A DNA stretch of 64,000 nt, taken from contig CAJHZI010000561.1 of assembly GCA_905160935.1 (NCBI GenBank), positions 1 through 64,000 of the forward strand, written 5' to 3'. Made by a program: the position numbers and the translations under genes. The DNA comes from Enchytraeus crypticus (lineage: Eukaryota; Annelida; Clitellata; Enchytraeida; Enchytraeidae). Positions 19,020 to 33,000 of the stretch are shown here, piece by piece (positions within the stretch are counted from its first letter, which is position 1; each line of letters opens with the position of its first letter). A model generated the notes under the pieces. The model did no database searches. It was given only the letters and a program-made list of their open reading frames with translations, and had not been told where the DNA came from.

Positions 19020-21680
19020 TCAACACATATTATATATTTATATACATATACATGTAGGTCTATATAATAATACACAGTAAGTTTAGTTAAAAACATATAC
19101 ACATAGGCTATATGTGTGTCATACATATACAGGATGCGTATATACCTTTCAATGTATTATTAACGGCAAGTTATGGCATAACATTTTCAACTTCGTACAA
19201 TATTTATGTACGTCTTTTCGTATCTAAAATTCCACATAATTTAAGATTTCTTGATTACATAATTTTGAAATTAATCCAAGGCTTGAACCGCCATTGAGTT
19301 AACTTTTTATACAATAGGCGCTATACAATTCTTTTTATAAAATAGGCTAATAGGATATACAATTTAGTGTTTTCTTTGCTGCTACTCCCTTAATTTTTTC
19401 ACTGCAATACTTTCCTAAGTATAAAAACATCTTCCCTAAAAATACATCAAAGCTTAAAATATTCGCCTATGTATATTAATAGCTCTATACACCCTTTTAT
19501 TAGGGCGTATCAATGATAGTGGTATTGCTTCTGCAATATGTTCCATGACACTCTTTTGAGTAATTTTTAAAATTTGCAATTTTGTTAGTATACTTAAGGT
19601 ACATCATACAATACATCATTCTACAAATATGTATTGTAAAAGAAATTTTTTTAGCATCATCATCATTCCCATATATGTTTCCCGAAAAGGTTGAAGAATT
19701 ATTAAACGATACACATTTTTAATACAGCGCAAGAATATACCAGTGTAGCGTGTAACGATCAAATTCAAAATACGTCAACATAGATACAATGGACATGAAT
19801 TCAAATACGAGCATCACAACCTAAGTTAAGCAAAAAATCTCGAGTCACCCATAACAACAATCAGCACTATAATATACAAATAGGTTTGCAAAGAGGACTT
19901 ATTCTACTGAAAAGACTTTTCTATAGTGGGATTTCATTAAATGGTGTCAATAACTCACAGGTGTCAATAACCTGCCTAGTCATAGGAAACAAACGATGAC
20001 TCATAGGTGTCAGTAGCCTTCCCAGTTCTATGAAACAAACGATGACTCATGTTCCATGTATAAATCTTAAATTTGTTGTTCCAGGGATCTAAATACATGT
20101 ATCATAATGCAGATCATTTTAGTTCACTCGCGTTACTTGGATCTTAAACAAAACTTGCTGCTTAGGGTTGATGTAACTTCAAATAAAAGAATTAGCAATA
20201 ACACATAACTAAATTGTATACTGAAAGCTACCATTATGTAGCTACTGTCTCAACTTTATTCCACAAACTTGTGTAGTTGCTTTTAAGAAATGCACTTATT
20301 ATGAAGTAATCTAAAAAAAACAATAGGTTGAAGAGTACGTAAATAATTCTGACAAATTATTCATTATCGATAGCCAAACATATAATTTTAAATGTGTGAA
20401 AATTATTACAATATGATCAGAATAATTTTAGAAAATAAATTATCTACATACTTCAGGTGCAGTAACGTGCAGCTCAGTTCGCTTGATACTATCAGCATAG
20501 AACAATTAGAAACTTTAAAATACAAGAAATCAATATAAAACAAGATTTGAGAAAATTTAAGGAATAAAAGGGAAACAAAAATCTTAAATAGAGTCTAAAC
20601 ATCTAAAATAAATGGCAATACAGTTTTAATGAATTATTAAACGCTAAATTGTTTAACAATCAAAACAATCAATAGAATCTTAATATTATTAATATTAATA
20701 TTAAGAATATTAAGCTATACATTAAATTTCAATCAAGTTCTTACTTTATTAAAAGTGCTTTAGTATATTAAAAGCAATTTACACATCAGGAATCAAAACC
20801 ATAATCTCACAAACGAAAACAACGGTATAGCTCTTGCTAAGAAAGCTAATATCAATCAATTCATCTATTAATCGCTTTTCACAACGACAGATCTCCATTT
20901 TTAAAAACTATAATTTTGGCAACTAACATTTTTATTTATCAATTCTGTTACTTCTAGCCCCACTCACTCTCTCTATAATTTCTAACAGTCTTTCTTAAGA
21001 TATGGGTTTTATAACTATACGCAGTACTCAGCTTAGATTTAACCAGTATTCACAAGTTTTAAATTACGGTTTTAACGAACGAAGAATTTAAAACATTAAT
21101 CCACTAGTAAAGGGCAATCATAATTACAATTAATACACAAAAATTTTGAAAAGCAAATTTACATACACTGTGTAAGCATTAGTAAGCAATAAAACCATTA
21201 GTTTATATTATAAATCGATCCTCCATTTGGTCAGCTTCAAGAATTAATAGATTTCAAAAATTATATCTTAAATCAACACTCTATCATTTCTGCGTTTGAT
21301 TCAGAAAATGTAGGAATAGCAAAACCTAAAAATATAAGCATATTGTTAAAGCAACAAAAGCCGTTAGTGAAAGACGCCACCTCAAACAATTTTCTTTAAA
21401 ATAGAATATTAGATTAGAGAAAAAGGAAGGCAAAATTGAATCTATCTCTTGGACTTATCGAGACACTGTTCCGTGACAGTGTACTAAACCGATAAATGCA
21501 TTGCTACGTTAAAATCATTTCATTTTCAATGTTAGCATGACCTTATAAAACAACATCAAGGGTATATTCATATTCTAACTACCTATTACTAATAACATGC
21601 TTCATCTCATTATCACGTTTATGATAATTTATTACGTAGCAATGTTCAATTTTGCAATATCCTAATCATTTTAACATTTG
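19020..21680. other. Intergenic, nothing recognisable
   Basis: AT-rich, no coding frame, no SINE match that I could see. One short direct duplication near 19945-20050 ('caggtgtcaataacctgcctagt' type, two copies). Confidence 0.4.
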
Positions 21681-21689
21681 AACTTGCTA

Positions 21690-21862
21690 AATGTACCTTT
21701 GTGTATATTTAATATGAATACTTACGTCTGCTTTTAAATTCGGAATATGTAAGTGCCACTTGTGGCCTTTATCTCCGTTCATGCGCTGATGCTGTTTGTG
21801 TATAATTGTAAAGTCTATGTTTGTGACATGCGTTTGAAAAATAAATAATAATAATAATAAAT
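21690..21862 (+). repeat. Possible LINE 3' end with (AAT)n tail
   Basis: Ends 'gcgtttgaaaaataaataataataataa'-like, similar in style to LINE 3' tails. No coding part remains, so assignment is tentative. Confidence 0.3.
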
Positions 21863-21924
21863 TTTACCCGTAAAATATTTCATCATTCAGTTTAACTTGC
21901 CAGATGCTTGACTAGTTTTAGAGC

Positions 21925-22068
21925 ACTGAGTCAGTGGCGATGAGTGGTGATGTCGTTAAGATATCCGACTGCGGATCAGTATGTGCGGGGTTCAAATTCC
22001 GAGCTCGCCGTCACTGATATCGCTTTAGAGAGATGAAACTGACATTAACATTAGCTTTATTTTTTGCA
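21925..22068 (+). repeat. SINE-B copy (tRNA-derived)
   Basis: A-box GTGGTGATGTCG region and B-box GGTTCAAATTCC, followed by the family body 'cgtcactgatatcgcttt ... gaaactgacattaac'. Confidence 0.8.
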
Positions 22069-22499
22069 GCAATACTACATCGTTCCTCCCTCAGTGCCCC
22101 TTAAAGTTCAAAATGTCATAGGCTGTATTCAGTCTTCCACTGTAGAGTAACACCACAATATCATAGGCTGCATTCATTCAGACCTTACTCAGTATCTAAA
22201 CTTTTGAATGTCCCACATATTTCGTGAATTTTGAAAAAGACAAACATATCTAAACTGTCATAATTTAAATAACATTGTTAAATTCTTGCATCATTCATGA
22301 TAGTAACAATGACGTGAATCGTTGGCTAAGATAGTCGTTTAGATAAAAAAATTTTATTAAATACATTAATTTCCATAAAAGTTACAATAACATTATATAA
22401 ATGTGTAACTATCATCCTAACATTATAGCTCTGTCATATTCAATAAGAATTACAAGGCAATATCGTAATTAACAGACTATTATGTCTATTTATATATAT

Positions 22500-22636
22500 A
22501 AAAGCTAAGGTAAAGCTAAGGTTAACGTCAGTTTCCTCACTCGAAAGCGATGTCAGTGACGGGCGAACCCAGGATTTGAACCAGCACATACTGATCCGCG
22601 GTCGAGTATCTTACCGACATCGCCACTGGCTCCAGC
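22500..22636 (-). repeat. SINE-B copy (tRNA-derived)
   Basis: 'ctaaggttaacgtcagtttc', 'gtcagtgacgggcgaaccc', 'ggatttgaacc', 'gatccgcggtcgagtatctt', 'atcgccactggctcc': a near-complete copy. Flanked on the right by (AT)n. Confidence 0.85.
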
Positions 22637-22715
22637 CACATATATAAACACATGTGTATATATACATATAATATATATATATATATATAATACTTATATA
22701 TATATATATATAATA

Positions 22716-22749
<34 letters not shown>

Positions 22750-22767
22750 GACATATATATAATGAAA

Positions 22768-22829
22768 GTCTATTCGTATCCCGACCCTGGTTAAACTGGG
22801 ATTTAAGGGAAGATGATGATGATGATATA
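22768..22829 (+). repeat. SINE-C 3' end
   Basis: 'cccgaccctggttaaactgg' followed by 'gatttaaggg' and (GAT)n. Confidence 0.7.
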
Positions 22830-23788
22830 TAATGACATTACCAGCACGTCAGATTATCTCCAACGCTTCGAGTTTTCCTGTGTATTTTACTGGCTATCGC
22901 CACAAAGCCATTATGAACAAAGTCTAGAGAATTATTATTAATTATAATTATTCTACTCTACCACGTTCACTATACTACGTCAATTAACTGTTTTAAGTGT
23001 GCATCCTACACCGTCACAATAGATGAAATTCCCCTTTTACAAGAGTATAAAATAATTTCCAAATTTTATCTTAAGCCATTTAAAAAAACTATATCATTTA
23101 TATTTACAAAATAAGACAGTAACATTTCATTTCATAGTGAGAACAATAATAAGCAATTAAACGTTAGGTCATTAATACTTGTGGCGCAGATGTCAGCCAA
23201 TGAAAAGCTAAAAGATTTCAACAACAACTATATTCTGATAATATAAAGTCGATATTACGCTACACTTGCATTACACTACACTTTTGCATCATTCAAATGA
23301 GACATGCTGCTCAACATCCACTCGCATCAGCACTCAACAAGCTAAACAGTATTCTTCATATTATCGCACAGAACTTACATTTCCAAGCAATATACATTTC
23401 TGGGCAGTATACTCGTCCATTAGAAATTACAATTTACAACAAGAAGATAATTCAGTATAGCCTACACATCTTATAGTGTCTAAGAACTATCATTCAAATC
23501 CGCATAACAAACGTAGTACATTTAACTTTAATGCAGCGATACATTTCATATCAGAAATATTAAACAAATTAGCAAGACATAAATTATAAAGCAACCATTT
23601 TTGACAATAAGTAACAATACAATCTTGTTTAACGTCCATCTGTCGATAACACGAGACACATAACTGACAGCCAATCAAAATGTAACATAAAAATTAGCAA
23701 ATCACAAAAGCACAAAGAAAAACCCCAAAAAGTACTTAATAAATAGCGGTTCTGTAAAACATTATTATATCTTAGGCATGAGGCCACA

Positions 23789-23910
<122 letters not shown>

Positions 23911-23930
23911 ATAATTACAAATAGGCTTGA

Positions 23931-23936
23931 TTTAAT
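23931..23936 (-). terminator. Candidate JAK polyadenylation signal (ATTAAA)
   Basis: ATTAAA on the - strand 75 bases past the stop codon. No AATAAA was seen nearby, so this is only a candidate. Confidence 0.25.
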
Positions 23937-24010
23937 TAACAATTAGAAATGGGAAACTAAAGCCGGATAATTCCTAAGCCATCATGATAAAGTTCTATAT
24001 ATTTGCTCCA

Positions 24011-24317
24011 CTACGAAGGCGGCGAAGGAAAATTGTCTTCTATTTCTTTAATATGCTCCAAAACCTGCGCAAAGTCAAATCTATCTTTAGAGTCATAATT
24101 CCAGCAATGATTCAGCATCATTTGATAGACCGAGTCAGGACAGTATTTAGGCCTATTCAGTCTATTACCCTTATTTAATTCAGTCAGCTGATTTCTGAAT
24201 TCCTTACAGAGATGGGGCATTTCGCCGTAGGAAAAGACTTCCCAGAGCGTCACCCCAAAGCTCCACACGTCGCCTTTCTCGTGGAACTTCTTGTACTTCA
24301 GGGCTTCGGGAGCGCAC
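24011..24317 (-). CDS. JAK: JAK exon 20: C-lobe of the active kinase, stop codon
   Basis: Residues 1223-1324. Contains APEALKYKKF, GDVWSFGVTLWEVFSYGE (helix F and substrate site) and the closing CW...RFDFAQVLEHIKEIED helices. Starts one base into codon 1223, which joins exon 19 as Trp. Stop TAG at 24011-24013. A degenerate copy of its acceptor lies near 24590. Confidence 0.95.
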
Positions 24318-26419
24318 CTACTCAGACATACACATACACGTATGCAATTTTTTGGAGTCAAAAAAGGTAAAGCAACGTTAGTTTCCTCACTCTGTAAAAA
24401 GTTAAGGTAAAGCTAATGTTACGTCAGGTGACTTTCAAAGGTAAAGTTAACGTTACGTCAGATTCCTCACTCGAAAGCGATGTTAGTGACGGGCGAGCAC
24501 AGGATTTGAACCCCGCACATACTGATCGGCGGTCGAATATTTTACCGACATCGTCACTGGATCTACAATTTTTTACTTGAGAGCTTAGGGAGCGCATCTA
24601 CTGAGATATTCACGTACACAGCTGTAATTTATTTTAATATCAGTAAAAAAATTAGCAGAAAAGTATCGTAAGCATTTCACACAATGAAGTGGCAATCCAA
24701 CAATGAAGATATTAGTGAAAGTGTAAAACAACCTAACGGGCAATAGATCATCAATACACCTTCTTGCATTGGTTTCCAAGATTTTGATTCATACCAATTA
24801 TTGAACCCTAACTCTATTTCTAGTTAGATTTTGGTTACATAGTGCTAAAAGTTATCGTGAACAACAGTAGCACTGTAATTTTGTTGTTGTTGTTGTTAAT
24901 TTAGACCCAACGCTAGCTAAAGTAGGATTCAAGGGAGATGATGATGTTGATGATGATGTTATGGTTATTGTAGACTACAGCAAATACGAATATCTTCTGG
25001 TAGATAGAAAATTCAAGTTAACTATTCGTAAACAAGACAAAAGACAAAAATTTAATCTCAGAAAAAATACACATGCTCATCGTATTCTGCCGAAGAAACG
25101 AACGCTAAATCATTGATTGATTGATGGGTATAATCACAGTGCAGGTCACTTCATAGCGACACCTCCGATAATGGCCTCTTACAATGCTTCTTAGAGTTGC
25201 CCTATTTATTTATTTACATGAAACACCAGTAAGGGTTTGCCCATCCTGAGCAGTTCAATTATACGCACATTCAATATCACCGAATATCCACAGAAACAAC
25301 GAGACACGGCTAATCTGGGTTAGTCGGGACAAGGTTAATCATACTTAAAGTATGCTTAAAATAACTTTCTTTTGGCATGTCGTTAATGCCTATTCGGGGT
25401 CAACACGGAGGGGTCTAGAGAGGTAATGGAATTTTAAGGTCGGCTATCCATCGGCCAGATACACCTAAGTGTACACTTTTAAGTTTTATTCAACCCTTGG
25501 AAGAGAAAAACCCACGTCACCATGCAGTCTATGCAGCACTGGCTGGCGCCAGTGGTGACGTTGGTAAGATACTCGACCGCGGATCAGTATGTGCCGAGGT
25601 TCAAACCATGGGCTCGCCTGTCACTGACATTGCTTTCGAGTGAAGAAACTGACGTTAACCTTAGCTTTACCAGCGCTGAACCGGCGACTGTCCGAAGAGG
25701 CGAGAAACTGCGTCACAAGGCATTCCATAAAAAAAGTTGCTTAAAATTCTTAGAATCAAAACTGTAAAGCCAAATGTATAAAAATCTTATTGACATGAGA
25801 GGATACCAACCATGGAGCAGGAATTTCCTTAGCGCCGTGACTCTTGTAGTAGTCCTTTTCTTCCAGACATCGTGAAAGTCCAAAATCAGAGATCTTCATG
25901 CTACATTCAGCCGTCACTAAAACATTCCTGGCCGCCAAATCTCGATGTACAATCTTATTCGAGCTCAGGTAGCACATTCCCTAAATAAAATATTAATAGT
26001 AAAATGTAGTAATAGTTATGGTAGTGATTGTGGTATTGTTGTGGTAGTGATAGTAGTAGTAGCAATAATAGTAGCAGTAGTAGACTAGCAGTAGTAGGCC
26101 TAGTAGTAGAAGTAATAGTAATAATACTAATACTAATAGTAATAGTAACACTAATAAAAATAATAGTAACAATGAAACTAATATCACTAGTGTTAGTATT
26201 CTTAATGCTAATACTAGTAGTAATACTAATTAGCACTAGTATTAGTATTAATAAACTAGTACTAATACTACTACTAGTATATTAATACTAATATACTATT
26301 AATAATATTAATATACCATTAATTAAACAAAAAACCATTAATATACTAGTATCAATACTAATACTAGTATATTAATACTAATTCCAATAATACCTTCGAT
26401 CTGCCACTTGGCAGAACAC

Positions 26420-26458
<39 letters not shown>

Positions 26459-29400
26459 GTTAAATACAATATCAATAAGCACAAGGAATCGATTGTGACG
26501 TATGCCAGCATTCAACAAATATATCACATGTCAATAATCAAGTAGCACTCCTATAACTTCAGTTTATATTCTATACTATATAATTCTGGTCATAATCTTC
26601 CGTTAGCAATCAATAGATTTAATTTTCTTCTACAGCAATCACCCACTGTCTCTGTCTCTCTCTCTCTCTCTGTCATTCTGTCTCCCTCTTCCAAAATATT
26701 CGACTTAATTTAATATAAATTTTTATATTTAAATTTTAAAAAAAATTAATATTTATTCCGTATAGTTGCCACGTGACATGACATACCGAATGTGCTACAT
26801 AGTTTTCCTTTTTTAGTTACTGTTTTTTGTAGTTTTTATGATATTTCCTCCATTCCTCTCTATGGCTATTAGTAATTCATTGCCTTTTGTTGGGGCTTCA
26901 GTAGCAGCCGGCAAGAATTTAGGAATAGCCTTCTAACATCCTGGGGATTATTTACATTCAAACCTGTCGACACTCGGTCTTCCAAAGTACTCGCCCACAA
27001 TTTACTAACCGCGTGCAACGTGGCTTTACTTCGTTCAATTGACGCGCAGCCTAACCGAGTGCGCTAAATCCCATTCCCAAACAAATTGAAACATTTCGTT
27101 TAAGACTTACCTCAGCGATTTCTCGTCCATATCGTATGAGTTCTTTAGTCGACAGCGGCTCAACGTGGCTCGCCTCAGTTCTCTTGAGAAAGTCACGCAG
27201 ACATCCCTTCTCTACGAACTCCATGACCAGCGAGAGCGGGGTGCGCCCTCCTGAAGTCAATAGCATCATCACTCTAATCACAATGATCCTAGACACTCTG
27301 ATACAATACTACTAGACACTCTAATCACAATGCTGCTAGACACTCTGATACAATACCACTAGACACTCTAATCACAATGCTGCTAGACACTCTAATACCG
27401 GATACAATGCTTTAAGAAACACTGGTGATAGAAACACTGGTACTACAAATACTCATATTAGGATATTGGTAATAATCAAACTAAATAACGAACGAAATCT
27501 TTAAACATTTGAAAGAAATAGTGTAATAATACATGTATATAGCAAAAAGTTCACTTTGCAAAACTAAACTAATACTTAGATGAGCTAAATTAGACAAATT
27601 AATGGAAAAATTATCAGTCTTGTCATTTTCTAACACACACCCTGCACATAATATCATCATCATCATCCTCAGAATTATCATCATCATCATCATCATCATG
27701 CTCATCACAATCTTTAATACCAGGTTTAACAGGATCAGGATACAAATAGGCCATCTTCTTTCCTCTCTGTCCCACATCTTATGTGGGACAGAGAGCGCTC
27801 ATCAACCCAATGCATTTTCTGACGTTGGTTTGAATCTTAGTGTTTAACTCGCCTTCTACAACACGGCCAGTCACCGGTTAGTCTATTCTTCAAAACTCGA
27901 ACACAACACGGGGACATAATATATTATACATAATATCACAATAAACCAACAAATTCATTTTCTAGCCAAAGACTAAGTTTGACATACAACCAAAAAATCA
28001 ACTAACCGGATTGTTTAATTTCATATTTTCCAATGAACTGAACAATATGTGGATGCTCCAGGGTTACCATTATCTTCATTTCCTTGGCCAACTCTTCCGC
28101 TAGAAAATTACGGTAAGTACTGGCTCTGAGACACTTGACGGCGACCTCCCGCCGCTTTCCATCAACATCACAGTATTCACCTTTATATACCTCTCCATAA
28201 TGCCCCTGTCACAAAATTGAGAGGAAATTACATAAGAAAAACTGAAGTTATTTTCAATAATTTCTTTAATTTCTTTAATTTCTACTTTATATTTTCGTTT
28301 TAAGTTCACCATGGTTCACATTTAAATTGTGTTCACTTATTGCATTTACTTGTTTATTTGCATTGCTTGTGAACTGTACAGGGTTGAATGACCCTTTTTG
28401 GTGATCTAAATAAATAAATAAATAATAATTTTTTTAGATCTTGCACAAGTTCTCAAACTTTGTAACTAAATCTTCTTCTTCTTCTTAGCTTATGCCACCA
28501 CTTAACAGAGACGTGTTACGAGGCAGTGTTCAGCTGACGTTTAGGCCGTTCTGTCAGCAGTGGGCGGGGTTAATGAGCTGATGACTGAGCATGATGTGGT
28601 ATATGAGTTCATGACAGCAGTGGGTGGGGTTAATGAGCTGATGACTGAGCATGATGTGGTAAATGAGTTCATGACAGCAGTGGGCGGGGTTAATGAGCTG
28701 ATGACTGAGCATGATGTGGTAAATGAGTTCATGACAGCAGTGGGCGGGGTTAATGAGCTGTTTGACTGAGCATGATGTGGTAAATGAGTTCATGATAGCA
28801 GTGGGCGGGGTTAATGAGCTGTTGACTGAGCATGATGTGGTAAATGAGTTCATGATAGCAGTGGGCGGGGTTAATGAGCTGTTGACTGAGCATGATGTGG
28901 TAAATGAGTTCATGACAGCAGTGGGCGGGGTTAAAGGGCTGCTGGCTTAGCACGATGTGGTAAATGAGTTCGAAGGCCCTGTGCTCTCATTAGTTGAGCT
29001 GAATCTGAATTACGCGGCGATAATTTAATTATTTAAACTTAGACATGGGCGCCATTTATGCAACCATTTGTGTAACCAAATTAACCATTAAGGGAAAAAC
29101 GGGCTGCCTACGCGTCCAGAACAACCATTCTACTACTTCAACAGTGTAAATGGAAAGATCCAGTAAAGTTTGCATGCAATAATATTTATACATTACACTA
29201 AGAATCCAGTTACTATCCACAACTTAGTATAAAAAAAGAAATGTAATAAACGCATTTAATCAATATTATCAACTGAAACCGCCTCCAATGGAAAAAGAAA
29301 TCTTTACGTGCTTTCGACTAGTAACTTCTATCATAATGCAAAATTCTTAATTTACAACGGCCCACCAATACCATCAACTGGATGATTCAGTGAGTTGAGA

Positions 29401-29988
29401 TCAATAAGATGTTGGTGCTACCATATTTGATGCAGAAGATTTAGAAGTTAACCCGATGATTCAATGAATAGTGATGATTTCAATACTGAATTTAAGAAAA
29501 TTTTATCTTACTACAGCAGGGCTAAGCAGATCAGCTCCAGTGTTTTACAATACGAATTAAATGAACAAATATCAGTCAATAAAATTAAATAGATGAAAAC
29601 AAAATAAAATAAATCAATAAAAGCATCAAATGCTAAAGCAGCAACCAGCCAATACCCGGCAAAACATTTACTTTACACGGGCACAACTACTAAAAAAATC
29701 TACAAAAGTTACTTCCTAAATTTATCACGACAATGAACGAAAATCATTAAAAATAGAAATATGCAATAAATTATAATTATAGGAGAGAACTACTTGGCCA
29801 AGTTTCTGCGCCCAATCGACTTTAACATGCACTTTCTTCACGTTTGGAGCAGGTGGTAGTGGTCTGTTCTGCATTCCCATCGCTGCAACAGAATAAACCA
29901 ACAATATCGCAAGAACCCGTTAGTAAGTTTATTTAATATAGGAAAGTTTAAGAGGTCATATATAAGTTGTATAATTATTATTACGGTC

Positions 29989-30028
<40 letters not shown>

Positions 30029-33000
30029 GTAATAATAATATACATTATAGTGAAATGATCAACTACGTTGATATCTATCACTTTAATACTGCATGTTAAA
30101 TCCATAAGGCAATTTTGTCCATTGTCCGTGTAACCAGTCCAGTGAATGTCCGAGATTTTACTCTCAGATAAGCGCGACTGGGATTCGAACCCACGAGGGT
30201 TCAATTCATCTCTGGATCTGTCATTTAAAACTTCATGACGTTACCCCTAGGCTATTGAGACATTCAAATTGGTCGCGTAGTTTTTCTACATGAAAGTATT
30301 ATACACGTATGTATGTTTATTATAAGTATTTTGCATGTGAAGACAGGAACGAGTGCTGCTGGATAGAGTAAAGTTCCACTCATATGTAGACATTTTTACT
30401 ACTTTAGATATTAATTTAAATGTAATTGTTATTGTACTATTGAACTCTTCCTGTAAAGTAGTCTCGAAGACCGAGTTCGGCCATGACACTGCTATATAAG
30501 TTTTCGTTGTTAATAATAATTAATAATATAAGCCTAGAGTAAAGACAGACATAGGAAAGTTTTCTTAGTCAAAAAAATATTCCATGAAATCTGAGAGAAA
30601 CTGAAAATTCATCTTGCTTTATGAAGAAAGATCGAACGAAAAGATGGATTTTAAGTTAATATGGATGAAGTTTCGGTAAATGGTGGGTGATTTGAAGTGG
30701 ATGTTCGGCAGATAATGGCAATGACAATGGATATGACAATGTATTGCACTAATGTTTTGTTGATAGCACTGTTTTAATGAAAGACATTTATTATATATGT
30801 TTAGCTCTATAATCGACGAATAAAGATCTTTATAGAAATTTTTCATTTCAGACCCGTGAGATTCTAGTTCAGGGTGAGTTAAAAACAATAAAGAATAAAT
30901 ACAAATATAAATGAGTTTGGAAGATTAATCACTTGTACAGATATAGGAACTGATCTGCAGAAGCTACACAGTTTTCAGTCTAAAGAGCAACGAAAGAGGT
31001 TAATCATCAAAGGGTTAAAATAGAAATACTCACATAGCCATTGAAAAAAATTGAAAAAAAGAAAGAAAAAACTTGTCTAACGGGTATGCAAAACTTGGGG
31101 AAAGAAAGTGAAAGCCACATATAACATTTTAATTACTTTCAAGTTTAACTTTTATTAAAATGTAAGTTAAATTTGATTTTCCTAGTCACAAACTTTGCCT
31201 TTTCAGCTAGTTGCAGTTTTGTTGAGACTCAGGAATCATATACTAGTTAAAAGTAATGAAACAATAAACAAAGCTAAAGAAATTAATTAAAAAGTCAAAG
31301 CTTTAAACAATATAGCTAATAGCTCCAGCCAGTTGCGACGTCGGAAAAATATCCGACGGTAAGATACCAAGAGCTAAAGCCACGTTTAAAGTTCGTTTCA
31401 TATCGAGGAAGCATGTCAGAGACGCGGAGAGCACTGGATTTGAACCTGCACCTCCTGATCCACAGTCAGACACCTGACTGCCATGCCACAAGTTCAGCCG
31501 CTAGCGACTCGTTAACTGATTGATTCAGTACCAAAGTTGTTAACTGATTCATTATGTACCAAAGTTGTTAACTGATTCATTATGTACCAAAGTTGCTAAC
31601 TGATTCATTATGTACCAAAGTTGTTAACTGATTCATTACGCATCAAAGTTGTTAACTGATTGATTACGTACCAAAGTTGTTAACTGATTGATTACGTACC
31701 AAAGTTGTTAACTGATTGATTACGTACCCAAGTTGTTAACTGATTGATTACGTACCAAAGTTGTTAACTGATTGATTACGTACCAAAGTTGTTAACTGAT
31801 TACGTACCAAAGCCACTGGACTCCACAGACAGACCATTGGAGATTTCACTGATAATAGTCTGATTGCTGCCAAAAGACAGCTGAGGACTGGAGAGCAGTG
31901 GCTGGGGAGAGAATCCTGCCTGTGGAGTAGTTCTGCCAGTAGCCTGCATGTTGAGCAGCAGCTGAGCTCTGCTGTCTGCTGAGCCGTGGTTATCAACCTA
32001 CAGCCAATCAACTCTCAGTCATCATCATCGTCGTCGTCGTGGTCATCATCACCACCACCACCACCACCATCGCCATCGTCATCGTCATCATCATCATCAT
32101 CATCAACATCATCATCATCGTCGTCATCGTCATCATCATCATCATCATCGTCGTCATCATCATCATCATCATCATCATCGTCGTCGTCGTCGTCATCATC
32201 ATCATCATTATCATCATCATCATCCTCATCTTCATAATCTTCCCTTGAATCCCAGTTTATCTAAGGTCCCAATACGAATAGACCTTCTCCACTGCTCTCT
32301 ATGTCATATTATCAGTCAATCACCTATTTTTCCACTCGCTTTGAAAAATGTTGTAAAAATCTCCGGAGCCCTGGCGCACTCCAATCGAATGCCCTTTCTG
32401 ACGTTGGTTGGATCTTAGTAACTTAGCCGCCTTCTACGACACCAGCAGTTCACGGCTGGCTTATTTTTTAAATAACCCAGACAAAACACGGGGAACCAAT
32501 AAACTCGCAATCAATAAACACAAATGCATATTAAATATTTATCTTGAAATACTGAATCATTGTAACTCGTTGTATCCTATAAGTGTGAAAAACCTGCCTT
32601 TAAATAAAGTGAATTGTGTTTTAGATTATAAGAACAACACTGAGAACTACATGCCAGAAACAAATTGACAATGAGCTCTACAGTTATTTATGACAACACC
32701 ATGCTTTAAGTGTGACGCGCACCAGCCATAGACCTTAAGTAGGAGAAAAATCTCGAATACCACTCGGCAGAAAAATATTTTCAAGGCATCAGAAAGCATC
32801 GTTTGTCATAAAAATGGAACAAATTTTCAAAGCAACATTATGATTACCTCAAAGCAACATTATGATTACCTCTCTGATATTAGGTCCACGGCTCCTCTCG
32901 TGCATCGACAGAGACTCGAAGGAGCTGCCGTTGTGGTGGGCGCCTATGAGAGGAGATCTGCTGTCCACAGAGAACGAATCACCAGAGGGCGACGTCTGCA

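Noticed and set aside
28541-28953. Overlapping open frames on both strands
   Set aside because: By-product of a 60-bp tandem repeat without stop codons.
31986-32248. Poly-Ser, poly-Ile and poly-Met frames
   Set aside because: (CAT/CGT)n tract in a SINE-C tail.
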